Of a stretch of DNA of 64,000 nucleotides, positions 26,608 through 39,309 are shown piece by piece. The notes beneath the pieces were generated by a model. That model ran no database searches, was not told the DNA's origin, and was given only the letters and a program-made list of their open reading frames with translations. The translations under genes and the position numbers were made by a program. Position 1 is the first letter of the stretch. Each line of letters begins with the position of its first letter. The stretch is from Brachycybe producta (taxonomy: Eukaryota; Arthropoda; Diplopoda; Playtdesmida; Andrognathidae): the NCBI GenBank assembly GCA_036925085.1, contig JAUPFP010000007.1, forward strand, positions 2,510,802 through 2,574,801, written 5' to 3'.

Positions 26608-27449
26608 TTAAGCTCGGTTTACATTAGTTGTGGGAGTTGATCAACTCACTTGAATTCATTTGACATGATTGCGAATTGAACATCTAAACATAATTAACTG
26701 TAACAGTGTAGAGCACCTGTTATGGGACTCAAGCTTGGATCCATTTAGTTTGGGCAGATACCCGTATGAGTATGTGTGATTTAGGCTTGATTCCAAATGG
26801 TGCCGAGGGTCGTTCCCTGTGGTATTTCCTGTGGACGCAATTGTACAGAAGAGAATAATAAAGACAGGCGAGATGAATGCATTTTGGCGACGTTACTTAT
26901 TTATTGTACATAACCATTGACATTCAATGAACAGAGAAGAGTTACAAGTGTGGCATTGTTTAGCCACCAGACCATTGAATGAGTTATTTCATATAGTTTC
27001 GATATCAAAGAATGGACCCAGAATCTGTCGAATCACGAACCTTTATACCTAGGGCCCATGTGCACCCATGTCCAAGGGACCGTGAATTGATCAGCTCAAC
27101 ATGACCTAGGCCTGTATTACAATATACAAGATCTTCGACAAAGATTTTTGATAAAACATTTGATGAGAAATGTGGCGGTGTAATATGTCATCTTTTATAA
27201 AATATTTCTTTTACAAAAGAAATTTTATCAAAGATTTTGGTAGTGTGAAAAGTCTGAAAGCAAAATGGCGGAAAGCAAGTGCGTCTGATCGAGTGTCTCC
27301 TCAACAAAAGTATTGATTACGTAATACTAAGACAATACAGTGTAATATATCTGTTTGAGATTCTTAAAGAAAAGCCTATAAAATATTTGCAAAAATATCT
27401 TTTTCAAAGATCTTTATTGTGTAATGCCGACCTAATGTAAACCAAGCTT
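26608..27449. mobile_element. Element with TTTACATTAG inverted ends
   Basis: Left end AAGCTCGGTTTACATTAG, right end CTAATGTAAACCAAGCTT, about 840 bp apart. Inside are further inverted segments (AAAGATTTTTGATAAAA and TTTTATCAAAGATTTT), which suggests nested non-autonomous elements. No transposase frame seen. Confidence 0.55.
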
Positions 27450-29392
27450 TAATGTACAATATTTCAATTTTTGTGGAAAGTTGTTGCAATTGGTTAATTG
27501 TGCGTAACATCGCGAGGTTCTTGGCCAATCATTTATCCATGATGGTGTCTAAATTCCTGAACATTCTAGTCGATAAAAAAGTTATTGGTACAGGAACTGT
27601 AATGGGTCATTGGCACGTTGCAACTGGGGACCTATCAGAATTATTTCTAGGAATTACGGTGTCAAGTTCAGTTTTCTATTTTTTTGATGTCTTAGATTGT
27701 TTATTTTAAAATACCTCAAGCTAAAAAGAAAAAAAAAAACTAGTGCGGAAAGCACAATTATGCTAACCAAATAAACGACTAAACTTTCTAGTAAGTTTCT
27801 ACGTGAGAAAACTTTTGGGCGGTTCGATAAACGCGTAATAAAAACAGTCGCCGGCCAAATCGTGAGTCAGTTCTTTTAATATGTATTTAAGTGTCGATTC
27901 TTTAATTATTTTACTACTTAGTTTACAAATTGTTTTAATCAAAGCGAGTTTTTTTTTCTTCTATAGTTGCGTAATTTTTTTAAAATTTGACATCGCCGTC
28001 AAAGTTATCGATTAGTAGCTCCTGTCATTCTCGAGTTGAGCGCCAAAAATGAATTAGTTAATTGTTGTCGGCGCAAGTCTAGTCGCTACTTTAATACTTA
28101 AATACGAAAGCTCCGGTAGGGCATTTTTTAAAAATTATTTACAGGGTGCATTTATTTATTCGAACTTAGAAATTATCTTGGGGAAAAGAGTTAAGGTCAA
28201 GAAAAGTTATTAGAAAATTCTAATTTATTTGTTCGAAAATTATTGATTATATTGGATTTTTTAAAAAACTGCAATCAAGTAGTGATGGATGTTTGTTTTG
28301 TATTTTTGAATGTTGAACAAAGTACATAAATTTGTCATATTTTAGAGTAACTACTTTGGCGTACAAAATAAGTGTGTTGTGCCATGGTAGATGTGTCATA
28401 AGGCCGGGTCCACACGATCAATTTTGTGCTTTTTAAAAATTCTGAATAGTCTCAAAATCCTTTGCAGACATTGAAATGAGGCTAGACCATGTCTTTCCAC
28501 TTTTTTTTTAAATTTATTGCGCTTTTCTTCTTTTCAAGTTGTGTGTGGACAAAGCTTATTTTTTTCTCTTATTTTTAATTAATTGTTCATTTTCACATCA
28601 TTGCCACACATGAGCTATTTTAATCCCAAACGAACAAACATGAAGTTTTTTTTAGCAGCTCTTTTGAGAGACATGATGGAAGGACAATTAAAATTGGACT
28701 GAATTACAAAATCTACCATATACATTATACATATTACACATACATATTGGCTTTGAAAAGCCATAATGGATAGCCCAGAGTGGATCGTTTTTACCTGGCC
28801 TAATGATATGTAGCTCATTGTAAACTACACCCTGTATATTTTAGGAAGAAAGTGGTAGGTAAGGAATGTTAGGGTTAGGGGTGCATTCAAGACCATTTGA
28901 TGTCATTTTAATGTGACTAAACAGTTTCATACAGTATAATCTGTGACTTTACCAAAGCATTATTGAATATGCAGTGGCGCGTTTACAAATGTTACTAAAC
29001 CCCATAAAATAAGAAAATTAAAAATTATTTCATTTTTTTTTTACATAAAGTCATCCATAAAGATGTCATAAATTAATACAAAAATACATGTATATACTTT
29101 ATCAACAAATTTGATTTTTAGGGCCCCGAAAAATTGGGGACCCAAAGGCTTAAAATCTCCATAGTGAATATGCCTATTGGAGCTTCCGTAGTATAAGAAA
29201 AAAATGTTATGGCTGCCGCTGCCAAAAAGTTCATTTGAGTTGTTGTTGTTGTTCATTTGCTGTTTACTCAAGTTTTTTTCATTAATTTAACACAACTTGA
29301 TACGTTTATTAATCATCTATTGATACATTATAAATTCATTTAAAACAAAATTTAAATGACTTCTGTAACAATTTGTTATCTATTTGAGAAGT

Positions 29393-29410
29393 GCGCCGCC
29401 GCCGCCGCCG
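29393..29410. repeat. GCC trinucleotide run before the unrecognised gene
   Basis: Six GCC units, then TTTTTAGCCGCC about 20 bp on, closely resembling the module at 19372-19393. It lies about 420 bp before the proposed start codon. Confidence 0.7.
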
Positions 29411-29518
29411 ATTAAAACATTTTTAGCCGCCTTAAAATGGCCGAATTTTTTTTCTTCTAAATTTTTGGGAGGAGTAAGATGAAACTCCTCCCCATTTTCA
29501 TTTGTGGAAAAACACCGC

Positions 29519-29527
29519 AGATGGCGC
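29519..29527 (+). promoter_or_regulatory. AGATGGCGC motif (insulator-like)
   Basis: The 9-mer matches the core recognised by insect CTCF. The same word occurs in the METAP2-SLC25A26 gap (60462-60470) and, inverted, in the IQUB-METAP2 gap (56924-56932). Binding is inferred only from the sequence. Confidence 0.3.
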
Positions 29528-29829
29528 TGTGAAACTCACTTCCTTACCATTGTTACCGTTTCGTTTTCGCGCTCTCTGCTTTTGCCGTTTTATCATTCAT
29601 TTTGCCGTTTAGATAAACGGCGTTTTTTCTTCTAAAAAGAAATGTGTTGGATTTGTACGTTTTGAATTTTACTGTAACGATTTCTTATCTATTTGTACGT
29701 TTTTTATGGCTAGAATGTTGAAAAACAAATGTGATAACACTGATATCAGTGTCCGTTTTCCACCCGTTGAAGGCGCTACAATCGTTTCAATACGCTATTT
29801 TCATAAAAAGAGGAAGGTTTTGTCTGGAC

Positions 29830-32800
29830 ATGTACCGTGTTAAAGACAACGGAAACGGTTCTTTTAACGTCTTTGATTCGTCAACTGGAAATCTAGTAAT
29901 GGTCATCACCAACAACAACAACAAAGTGAGTCGTCATTTTTAACAAATTTGACGCGCCTTTTCGTTTTTATAAATTAAATTATGATTCGAGTTAGAACCT
30001 ATGGAGATTTAATTTTTATTTCAAGTTATAAAAGGGTACCATATTTTTATATTATGGTGTCAATTACACATGGTACCACTTCATAAACTTCAGGAGGGGG
30101 GGGGTTGTCAGTAGCTTATGTGTAACTTGATGGGACAGCTCATCATGTATTCTATGGTAATGTATTACCTTAGACTATTACTCTACTGGACTGGCAACTC
30201 CCTATCTTCTACATGTTAAAGCGTTAAATGCATGTTCATGGGCAAAAGTGAAGCCAGCTCCGTCTGGTGGCATTATTTTTAAAGAAAATCGGAGTGAAAG
30301 TCTGTTTTTTTTGTGTGTGTGGTTCGACGTTGATTGATGTGACGTCAGAGTACATAACCAACCAATTAGAAGTTGCGTTCGTCATAAAAAGGGGTGGAGC
30401 CAACTTCTGTTCGTCCCTCCCGATTTCTAACTTTTCTAACGACTTTTTATACTAATATAGAAAAATACACCCTACATAGCTATAAAATGAACTCGTCCAA
30501 AACTTGACTTTTACTATTCAAGTTCATGTACCATAGTCCCGCTAGAGGCGCCACTTGGAAAACGCCGATTCATAACTGTCAAAACACAAAATTTCGGGAG
30601 TTGCCAGTCCAGTAAAGTAATAGTCTAAGGTATTACTGACTGTATCGTGCTAACCACCTTTTATTGTGTGACATTATTCGGTTAAATGTAGAAAACAAAT
30701 GGGGGAAAAAATGGTAAATTTGAAAAAATTCAAGTAGAACTGAACATCCCTTAAGCAAGTGGTTTCAAACTGGTGGCCCGCAGTGTCCTCCAGAGTGTCC
30801 TGCAGGCATTTTCAGAAAGAAATTAAAAAAAAAAGTTACTCCAAAAATTTTTTAGAAATATTAATAATTGAAAGTGAAAAAAGGAAAACAATTTCGAAAT
30901 CTCGTTCCTTTCCGGAAAAGACTCCATTTTTTTTTTGGAACTGTTCCTAAGGTAAGGGAGACTGTGGATTGATGAGTGGAACCTTATTTCTGGTCTTAAA
31001 GTTTCTCAAGGCTTAAAAACGGAGGAGGCCTGAGTGGCTCGTGGTTAGGAACGAGTTTGACACCACTACTTGAAATCCGTAGCACACACAGCCCACTTTC
31101 AGTGGACGATTTTGACTGTAAAATGAAGTCGAGTTGTCGCTTGTGTGGCCAGGTCTGAGTTCTTTCCACAAAAATACATTGTCGTTTTCGACTTCAAAAG
31201 CCGCTTATGTGCCAAAGTTCGGCGTATCTTTCCATACGAATACATTGTAACCACAGTCCAGCCACTTGTGACAATATTTTGTATTCGAAATCGACCACCA
31301 AAAGTGTGGTCTTGTGTGCCAAAAGGTCTTTAGAATGTTTAAATGCGTGCTTGAAGACCACGCTGTCGACATTTATGGTACCATTGATGCTGAATTTCAA
31401 TGTTTTTTCGTTTTTCTTTTCCATTAAAAATAGGAAAACGGTCGTTTGAAACGAGTTACAACTTTGCCACAATCGAAACAATCGACTCAGTTGTTAACTC
31501 CGCTCAACGGCTATCGTCTCGGCCAATTGAAAGGAAACGGATTTTCGCCTTCAGTTAGTTTGCCAATTATAACAGTATGTGGAGACAAATCCAAGCGATA
31601 TTCGAGACGAAACCTTAGGAACAAAAATATTGCCAAAGTTGAAGGTGGTGTCGTGGATTCTTTGGTTATGGCTTCGAAACGGAAAAGAAACATGGCGGCG
31701 GATTATTATTATGATGATGATGATTATGATGATGATGATAACGATGACGACTTCGACTGCATAGATCAGGTCACAGACACTTCTTTTATTTGTCCATTGT
31801 TTTTTTTTTTCATGAAATTCGATTCGTCTGTTTATTTCTGTACTTTAAATTGTCACAGGTATATGTAGGCAGCCTACAATAATAAACGAAAAATATTTAT
31901 TTACTAGTGGGGTAACCCGTCATAAATGACTGGAGCGAAATTCACAGGCAATTGTGCCCTGGATTATAATTTCTTTTCCTCCGCCCTTTTATGACGTCAG
32001 ACCAAGTAGCAAACCAATTAGAAATTGATGACGTTCATAAAAGGGCTGAGCAAAAGAAATTCTAATGCTGGGCACAATTGCCTGTGATAAACTGTAGTTT
32101 AATTTTGCTACTATTATCCCCTCCCCTTTTTTATATTTGAAAGAGAAAATGAGCTTTTCATTTTCTCTGGTGTGCGCATGCGCGTCGTTTGTTCTTTTTT
32201 TACTTTTTTCATTTCAATTTCAGTCACCCCTCCCATTTTCTCTCTCCACGTTTCTCTTCCCCCCCCCCCCCCCCCCGTTACACTTTCCAATCTTTTCCCC
32301 GCTCCAATTTAATATCATAGGGTTCTTGGATGGGGAGTGTGCAACATACAGTTGACCTTGAGAAAAAAAAAAGCTGTTCATTTAAATTTATATAAATTCC
32401 GATGTTACACACACACACACAGAGACCTGGCTTAATATATATATATTAACTAGTGGGGTAACCCGTCATAAATGACGGGAGCAAAATTCACAGGCAATTG
32501 TGCGCATGCGCGTCGTTTTTTCCTTTTTTTACTCCTTTCATTTTAGTTTCAGTTTCCCCTTTCTTTTCAGTTTCAGTTTCCCCCTTCCACTTTTGCCCCC
32601 TCCACGTTTCTCTCTCTCCCTACACTTTCCCCTCACCCCTCTCACTTTTCTCTCTCTCCTCCTTCTACACTTTCCAACCTTTTCCCCTCACCCCCTCCCA
32701 CTTTTCTCTCTCTCTCCCTCCCCCCTTCTACCCCTTCCAAAGGAAGAGTTCAACCTTGAGGGAAAAAAAAAAAACGGTTCATTTATTCAAATTTATATAA

Positions 32801-35800
32801 ATTCCGACGTGCTTCAATGGTTTTTGTTACTCCACGCGCGCGCGCACACACACACACACACACAGACCTGGGATTTTATATATATAATAATAATTACTGG
32901 TAATATTACTAAAAAAATTATGATAAATTGAAGCTATTAAGATCTTGTTCTCACACCTAAAGAAAACTGAATTTAAATTCTTCATGAAACGAAAAAAGAC
33001 TATAAGCGTTAACATCAGACAGGGCCGTCTAGTGTTGGTATTAAACGATGTATTATTTGGGACATTTAGTAAAGACGATGTCTGTAACACGTATGGAACG
33101 TGTTTTATATAATCAGCTCAAGGGCAGTAGTGGCGCGTTTATATCTATTGAAGCCCTTTAGCGCTGTGAGATTTCGGGCCCATGGTGGCCCTTTTGTAGA
33201 GATGCTAACTGGTATAACCGAAAGGTTTCTAGGTGGTTTAATCGGTTCGCGATTTTTTGGAAACCGATTTTGATCAGTTCGTGGATCTTGACGAACCAGT
33301 TCCCAGTATGCATTACCAGATTTGCGAAGCACATTAGTTAGAAGGGTAAAACCGAGCCGGATCTACTCGGTTCGGAACCAGTTCTTATCTGTTCGACCTA
33401 TACTTGCGAACCGGTTCTGTCAGTTCCATTAATTGGTAAACGAGATCTATCAGTTCCAGTAATTGGCAAACCGGTTCTGTCAGTTCCAGTAATTGACAAA
33501 CCGGTTCTGTCAGTTCCATTAATTGGCAAACCGGTTCTGTCAGTTCCATTAATTGGCAAACAGGTTCTGTCAGTTCCATTAATTGGCAAACAGGTTCTGT
33601 CAGTTCCAGTAATTGGCAAACCGGTTCTACCAGAACTTTCCGAACCGTTGACAACTCTACGGGCGTTCTGGCTGTGTGCTGCGGATGACGTTCGTCTTTA
33701 TACAGTTTTGACTGTTACCAAATGTATCTTATCTGTTTCAAAAGTATGACATATCAATGACATTATTGAATCAATATTCGTGCACCTGTTTAACTATTCA
33801 GCATATGCCCCTCCCCCCTACAATAAATAAAAGGTAAATAACTACAGTAACCGAGTAACGTACAGTACGGTGCACTGTAGAGGACATGAAATATATTTGT
33901 TTTATCTTGTCCAGACAACTTAATAAGGGCCTGATTAAAAGGATGAACAGATGAACATTGGGATGTAACTCTAAGACCCGAAACAGAATGCATAAAGAAG
34001 CGGATGAACACTATTCTTTATGGCGGTGATTAGGTGGTGGTAAATGTTAAATTAAGCTGGTTTGCAGGGGAGGGGGTCTAGGGGCGCAGCCCTCAGAATG
34101 TAAAATAAAAATCATTTGGTTCATTCAATTTTATTATCAGTCTGTTTCAGGTTTTATAGTTACCCCACAATGTTCATCTGTTCAGCTTTTCATCCTGGCC
34201 CAGCTCAGTATCTCGTCCGAATGAGATAAAAAATATACCTCATGTCTGCTACAGGGCTCCGTAGTACAGACTAATTTGAATTGCTTTATTTTTTTTTCCA
34301 AATAAAAATTTAAACCCTTAAAAATATACATGTATATAATATACTTGACTAAGGCCAGCCCTAGACGTAACGTTTAACTGCGCGATTTTTAACTGCACGT
34401 GCTTATCGTTGCAAATACTTGCAACGATAAGCACGTGCAGTTAAAAATCGCGCAGTTAAACGTTACGTCGAGCGTGTTGGTGAAAACACTTCGCAGTTTT
34501 ACTAGGGATAACTTGCACAAGTCTTGGCCCTGAGCGATAGACACGTGCAGTTATATTGCGACGTTAAACTTGTAAGGCGTCTAGGGCAGGCATAAAGCTT
34601 TCACTTTATTTGGTCGCCTAAGAATGGACGGCCTAAGGTGCGCCTAGGCCGAAAATCACCACTGCTCGAGAGCCATGTGGCAGTGAGGACGATTTACTCC
34701 CTAATCATAAAAGGTTATTATTCATCGGTGGTGCGTGGTTCTGATTCATCGATTGTTGACACCATCCACTTTCGAACGATCATAAAAGATAGTGGTGGTG
34801 GTGACTTGGCTAATTTAAATACTTAATAGAGGTTTTGGGATATGGGGATATGGTGGCATGTGGGGTCACTGGGAGCTTGGTGCAAAATCGGAACGAGTGG
34901 AGAGTTAGAACCAGCAAGGCCGACCCTGCTGCTTGCCGGATAAGGTACAGGAAATGATGATGATGATGATGATGAATAAAGGTTTTTCTTCTTGAAATAT
35001 GGACCAGGAAAGAATTAGTCTACACAGGTTTAATGTTACAAATGTGTAATTTGCTAAGTATTTGAACGGATCTTTGTTTTTGCTTACATTAGGATAATGT
35101 TGTTATAAAAAAACAACATATTTTCCATAATGTAATTTGTGTCTGTTTGTATCTTGGGGTTGAGGTGTGTACCAGGTTGACCTAAGTTACTCGTCTGATG
35201 GAACTAATGGATTCACCTACATTCTCGGAACATTTAATGGAGTTCGTTCTTTGGGAAATTCGTTCCATCGCACCGAATACATACCAAATATGATCGTTTG
35301 CGATAGAGACCTACATAATACATTTCGTTAAAAAAGAAATTACGCCCCAACCCACCAAACTTTATGGTGAGCCAAGCCTATAATTCCAACAAAACTCTTG
35401 GGCTGGTTTTCTATAAAACCCGTGGACCAAGACCTATGAAGCCCATGACATTTTTTTAATACAATTACCAGCCGCTGTGCTGGGCCTCGTGCAAAAAAGC
35501 CCACAGACAAAAGGGTTTTGATAATAGGTCTCTTTAAACTGCAAAACATTCAAATACGATCAATGTTGTGATGAATATGATTATTGATTAACCTTGGTGA
35601 TGACAATAAGTTAAGAACTTAAAAAATTAATTGCCTTTCCAGCGACAATTATGTGGTCGTAGTGCATTAATAGATATCACAATGAAGCTTTAACTCTTAC
35701 GAAACCAAACCATATGCCTGAAACAAGTTCCAGTTGAAAAAGCGCCAATAGACCATATTGTCTTTTGACACATTTTATTGAGAATCTGGCAAAATGTGTT

Positions 35801-37925
35801 ACAACTTACGAAGTTACAACTATTGATTTTGCAGCCCAAATGGAAACCTAGCTTGGGTTCTCCGTTAGCTGCTGCTAACTTGGTCTTGTTACTGCCACTT
35901 TGGTTAAAGTTGTTTGTCTATATGGCTCTTGTTATTTCGAGCAACTTACGGTTGCATCACATGGACCACTTTGTGGTGCCACAAAGTGGTTGACGTGGCT
36001 TGCTTCACATGGACCATTTGATCACATTAATTTGTGATCGCCACTTGTCACAGGACACAACTACGCATTGCCACTGTGATGCAAAAAAAAAAAAAGGTGG
36101 CGGCTCGTGTAAGCACCCTTTATGTAATCAGTGGCGCCACAATGTGGTCTGTGTGAAGTGCACCAGTTTAATAAAAAAAAATGCATATTGTCAGCCACAT
36201 ACACTGACTGGTCATTTTAATTTTTTTTTTCCTGTCAGGATACATTTATGAATTTTTTTGGCTTGGCCTCAACAAAGGAACCGGTTCCATCCGTGGTCAG
36301 CTTACAAAAATTTAAGAAAAGATTAAATGTCACCTCTCCGACTTATACTCGTAACCATGTGTGCGACGTGGACTTGTGCTCGAACTTAGGCCTGTCGATG
36401 GTGAATAACTCGCAGGCTGTTTACGCAGTTAGCGAAACCGAAAAGCCATCGTCCATGGTAGCCAAGTACGAGAAATACTGTCAGGCGTCTAGTCGCAGAT
36501 TGGGAAATTGGGATGTTCCATTTAGACAAGCCAATATGAACTATGCTGTCACTTACTCTCCGAAAATGCAGTGGAGTTGTACTCACTTGTATTCCTTTAA
36601 TCAGAAACAACGGTTACAAAGATACAAAAGAATTAAAACCGGTATTTTGTTTTTGCTAGAAGTTGCTTTGGAGTTTTGCAACTGTTCTGATATTTGTTTT
36701 GTTTTTACTTTCAGGTTTGACCAAACGGTCGAGGTTTCTTTTAAGGTTGTGTAAAAATGTCACAATTAACTTAAAACGAGTCTCTAATGAAGAAATAACG
36801 TCAAAGTGCCTAATGCCGTTAGATTCAATCGTCGAAAATACAACTCCGATAACAACAACGTCACCCGCTACCAATTCTCCTTTTGGAAGCAAATCACCGA
36901 ATACGAATATTTGTGAGTATCCGTGTATCGACGGTACGATTGTGATCGAAATAGACGAAGTTGGCTCTGAAACTGTAAGAGTTAGTCAGAAGCCGTCCAA
37001 AATGATCAATCAACAAACTGGAAATCCGTGGCTTTCGCCTCACTCGCTTTCGACAATTGGAAGCCGTTTTCAATCTTATCAAAGAGCCAAAAGGTGTCTT
37101 GTGACGTTAGATGATGTTCAGAAATCGCCGTTGCGATTTCATTCGTCTTCTTTATCGTCTCCTAGATTGTCTACAGATCGAACTAATGGCGATAATAACG
37201 GTTCCGATTCTGATTCCGATATCGAGATAATCGGAATTGTTTCGACTTCCGAAGCAGCGAAACCCCTCAAAAAATCTCATGTCGTACGTAATCTTTTGAA
37301 CGGTTTGTCTGATAATAAAGATTCTCAATTATCTGATGCGAATATTTCTATTAATCCTCTCGAATTTGTGGCAACATCTTACGACGCCGCCTCCGCAGGT
37401 TTTCGTGGAAATAGTACTTCCGTTAAATCGTCGACCCCATTTAAACAAGAACAACGTGAGACTGTTATATGTTTGAACAAAATTTCACCATCTAGGAAAA
37501 TGTCCGTTACGAGGCGAGCCGGACGTATTGACGAAGCCACTCAATCACGCCTTCAATCTTCTTTAGAACTAGAAAATGGCGATAATGACGTGAACGAAGT
37601 CTGTCCTAGTAACATTAAACGTCCGAATACTCGACAGATTGAGTTGGACATGATCTCTCGGCTCGTGTTTCTCGGTCGTTCAACGGCGGCCACTAGTGAT
37701 TCTCCCATCACCAGACGTGCCTCGGCAAGGAACGGTGACGTAAGTTGCGTGTTTAAATGTCACGTGTGCAAATGTGAAGAACTATTCAAGAGAAATGCTG
37801 TCGATTCCGTTTACTGTCACATGGTGAAACATGGTGGACTCTCGTGTACGTCGCTCGTGTCCAATCTGGAAGAGTTCGAAGGTTACGAGGTGGCCATTTT
37901 ACAGGCATTTCCTATTGCAGAATAA
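29830..37925 (+). CDS. Unrecognised nuclear-type protein with SIM and C-terminal Cys/His cluster
   Basis: Four exons join in phase: 29830-29925, 31434-31769, 36239-36641 and 36715-37925, giving 681 residues. I do not recognise the family. The N-terminus reads MYRVKDNGNGSFNVFDSSTG. It is followed by a basic stretch (KRKRN) and an Asp-rich run (about 124-140) coded by GAT repeats. The middle has YKRIKTGLTKRSRFLLRL and is then Ser-rich. DSDIEIIGIV (about 446) looks like a SUMO-interaction motif after an acidic run. Near 625-650, FKCHVCKCEELF followed by YCHMVKHGG could bind zinc (C-x2-C plus His/Cys pairs). No signal peptide or membrane segment. A nuclear, chromatin-related role is a guess from these features. 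The start is the first ATG in the frame. All splice junctions are GT-AG, and the 4.5-kb third-exon intron is full of repeats. Confidence 0.75.
30240..30435. mobile_element. Degraded family A hairpin element
   Basis: The right half is well kept (CCAACCAATTAGAAGTTGC, then the GGAGCCAACTTCTG block), while the left half is eroded. It lies in the first intron of the unrecognised gene. Confidence 0.6.
31905..32895. repeat. Two tandem copies of a 450-540 bp repeat
   Basis: Both copies begin ACTAGTGGGGTAACCCGTCA (about 31905 and 32450), carry GCGCATGCGCGTCG, long pyrimidine tracts including a C run at 32259-32276, then CA repeats and AGACCTGG before an AT run. The first copy also contains the family A-like hairpin at 31944-32085. 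The open frames across the pyrimidine tracts are compositional. Confidence 0.65.
31944..32085. mobile_element. Short family A-like hairpin
   Basis: Ends ACAGGCAATTGTGCC and GGCACAATTGCCTGT are perfect inverses. The inside carries the family's CTCCGCCCTTTTATGACGTC block. Confidence 0.7.
33411..33635. repeat. 30-bp minisatellite
   Basis: About seven and a half tandem units of 30 bp, each with CCGGTTCTGTCAGTTCCA, then TTAATTGGCAAA with point variants. It is open in two frames on the minus strand only because 30 is a multiple of three. It lies in an intron of the plus-strand gene. Confidence 0.9.
34353..34595. mobile_element. Foldback element with a perfect 51-bp inverted repeat
   Basis: Arms 34364-34414 and 34419-34469 are exact reverse complements separated by 4 bp (ATAC). 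The whole is bounded by GCCAGCCCTAGACG and CGTCTAGGGCAGGC, so the perfect palindrome is the inner part of a larger inverted-ended element. No coding capacity. Confidence 0.85.
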
Positions 37926-38607
37926 ATCGCAACACAAGGTTTATTCTTTATGCTGTTCTTATTGTTCTTGTTGTTGTTGTTGTTGTTTTGGAATTTGATT
38001 CAGTTTTTTGAATGTGGCTTTTATTCGGTTTTTTTTTTAAAGAAGTGCAAGTTGCATTTCAACGAAGAGAGAGAGAAAAAATTGTTTTATCTAATTAACA
38101 AAAAAAAATGGGTCGAAGAAGAAAACATTTCATTAGGTCAGATTTCTTTAATTTTAATATCTTAATTTTAAATAGATGTTCATTTTTTAAAAAAATTGTA
38201 TTTGCAAATTTTTTTTTTTTTTGTTTGTCTTTTGGTTGATTTTAACAGCCATTTTTTTTTTTTCTTTACAGTTGTTACTGATTTCCCTTTTATTTGTCAT
38301 TTTTAATTGGCAGAAATGCATATATAAACATGTATATCACATATCTCGTTGTGGTCAGTGGAAATCGGGGGACATTGAAGACAACTCTCGACAATGAAGT
38401 CCGTATTTTAACTCCGCGAACGAACTCTTGACAAAAATGTAATTTAAAATGCATATATTCTGAAGCCGAAACCCGTTTACGACAAATATATTGGACCCTT
38501 TTATTTGACATCCACATCCTTACATACAGTATACATGAGAGATATATTTATTTGCGTTGGTGAAATAATGAAAGGTTAGCTTTATAATACATCTTAGACT
38601 TGTAAAG

Positions 38608-38979
38608 CTGGGGCCAAACTAATCGTGCTCGGGGAGGTGGCTCGTCGGCAAGCCCATGCAATGTGGACGGACTCGTGAGCAGTGATACAAGTAGCACGAG
38701 TAACGTAAGCCAGGGGCTCGTCTGGCTGCGCCAGGTGTCGGTATATCAAAGAGGTGCTCGTTAAGATTTGTAAGTCATTGGACGGGACGAGCACAGTTTA
38801 GTTGACTCGTACTTTTTCGAACAATGACTACATGATGATAATACTTTCAAAACTTCAGCGTCTAACTCTCGAGTAACTAAACTCTCAACCCCCCAGTTGA
38901 CAAGCGCACGAGCCCGAGCCCCAGAAGCCAACGAGGTCGCAAGCCCAAGTATGAGCACGAGTAGTCTGGATCCAGCTTA
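38608..38979. mobile_element. Inverted-ended element, AAGCTGG termini
   Basis: Left AAGCTGGGGCCAAACTAATC followed by GTGCTC; the right end is its near-inverse, finishing GATCCAGCTT. GC-richer than its surroundings and with no coding capacity. Confidence 0.6.
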
Positions 38980-39138
38980 AAGGTTTGTTTCTACTCAGAC
39001 TCGTAAGGCTGTACAGAAAAATCTGCAACATGACCTTGACAACAAAGGCTGTATTTGCAGGCTAAAAAACAACTGCAGTTTTTTATTGCCTTGTCATATT
39101 CCAGACTGATTAGTCTGACGGAAAACAATGCATTAAAC

Positions 39139-39309
39139 CCTGGTTACAGTCATACGATTAAGTGCGGCACAAGTGGCTGTACAGTGTAGTGACGTCAAAA
39201 TGTCGTTGTGGACAATGCCCCGTATCTCAATGCATTGCTTAGGCCTACCTTTACGTCACTATTCCGTATTGCCGTTCTGGCCGGACATAGTTGTATGATT
39301 ATAACCAGG
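39139..39309. mobile_element. Small inverted-ended element, CCTGGTTA termini
   Basis: CCTGGTTACAGTCATACGA at the left pairs with TTGTATGATTATAACCAGG at the right, with about 170 bp in total. Confidence 0.6.

Larger units (their letters stand above)
25810..29829. other. FBH1 to next gene: repeat-rich intergenic region
   Basis: No coding exon recognised. It holds an inverted-ended element at about 26608-27449, another stretch with loosely matched inverted ends at about 28401-28805 (AAGGCCGGGTCC versus CCTGGCCTAAT), ACAGGGTG-type ends near 28145 and 28830, a GCC run at 29393-29410 and the motif AGATGGCGC at 29519-29527. The right-hand part probably includes the promoter and leader of the gene starting at 29830. 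Confidence 0.55.

Noticed and set aside
29041-29271. Asn-rich minus-strand open frame
   Set aside because: The Asn run is a GTT microsatellite and the rest has no family resemblance or splice context.
32498-32931. Ser/Phe/Pro-rich open frames
   Set aside because: Pure pyrimidine-tract composition in a tandem repeat; no protein family resemblance.
33385-33654. Minus-strand open frames with repeated ELTEPVCQL-like units
   Set aside because: They come from a 30-bp tandem repeat whose period keeps two frames open; there is no start, splice or family support and it lies inside an intron of the opposite strand.
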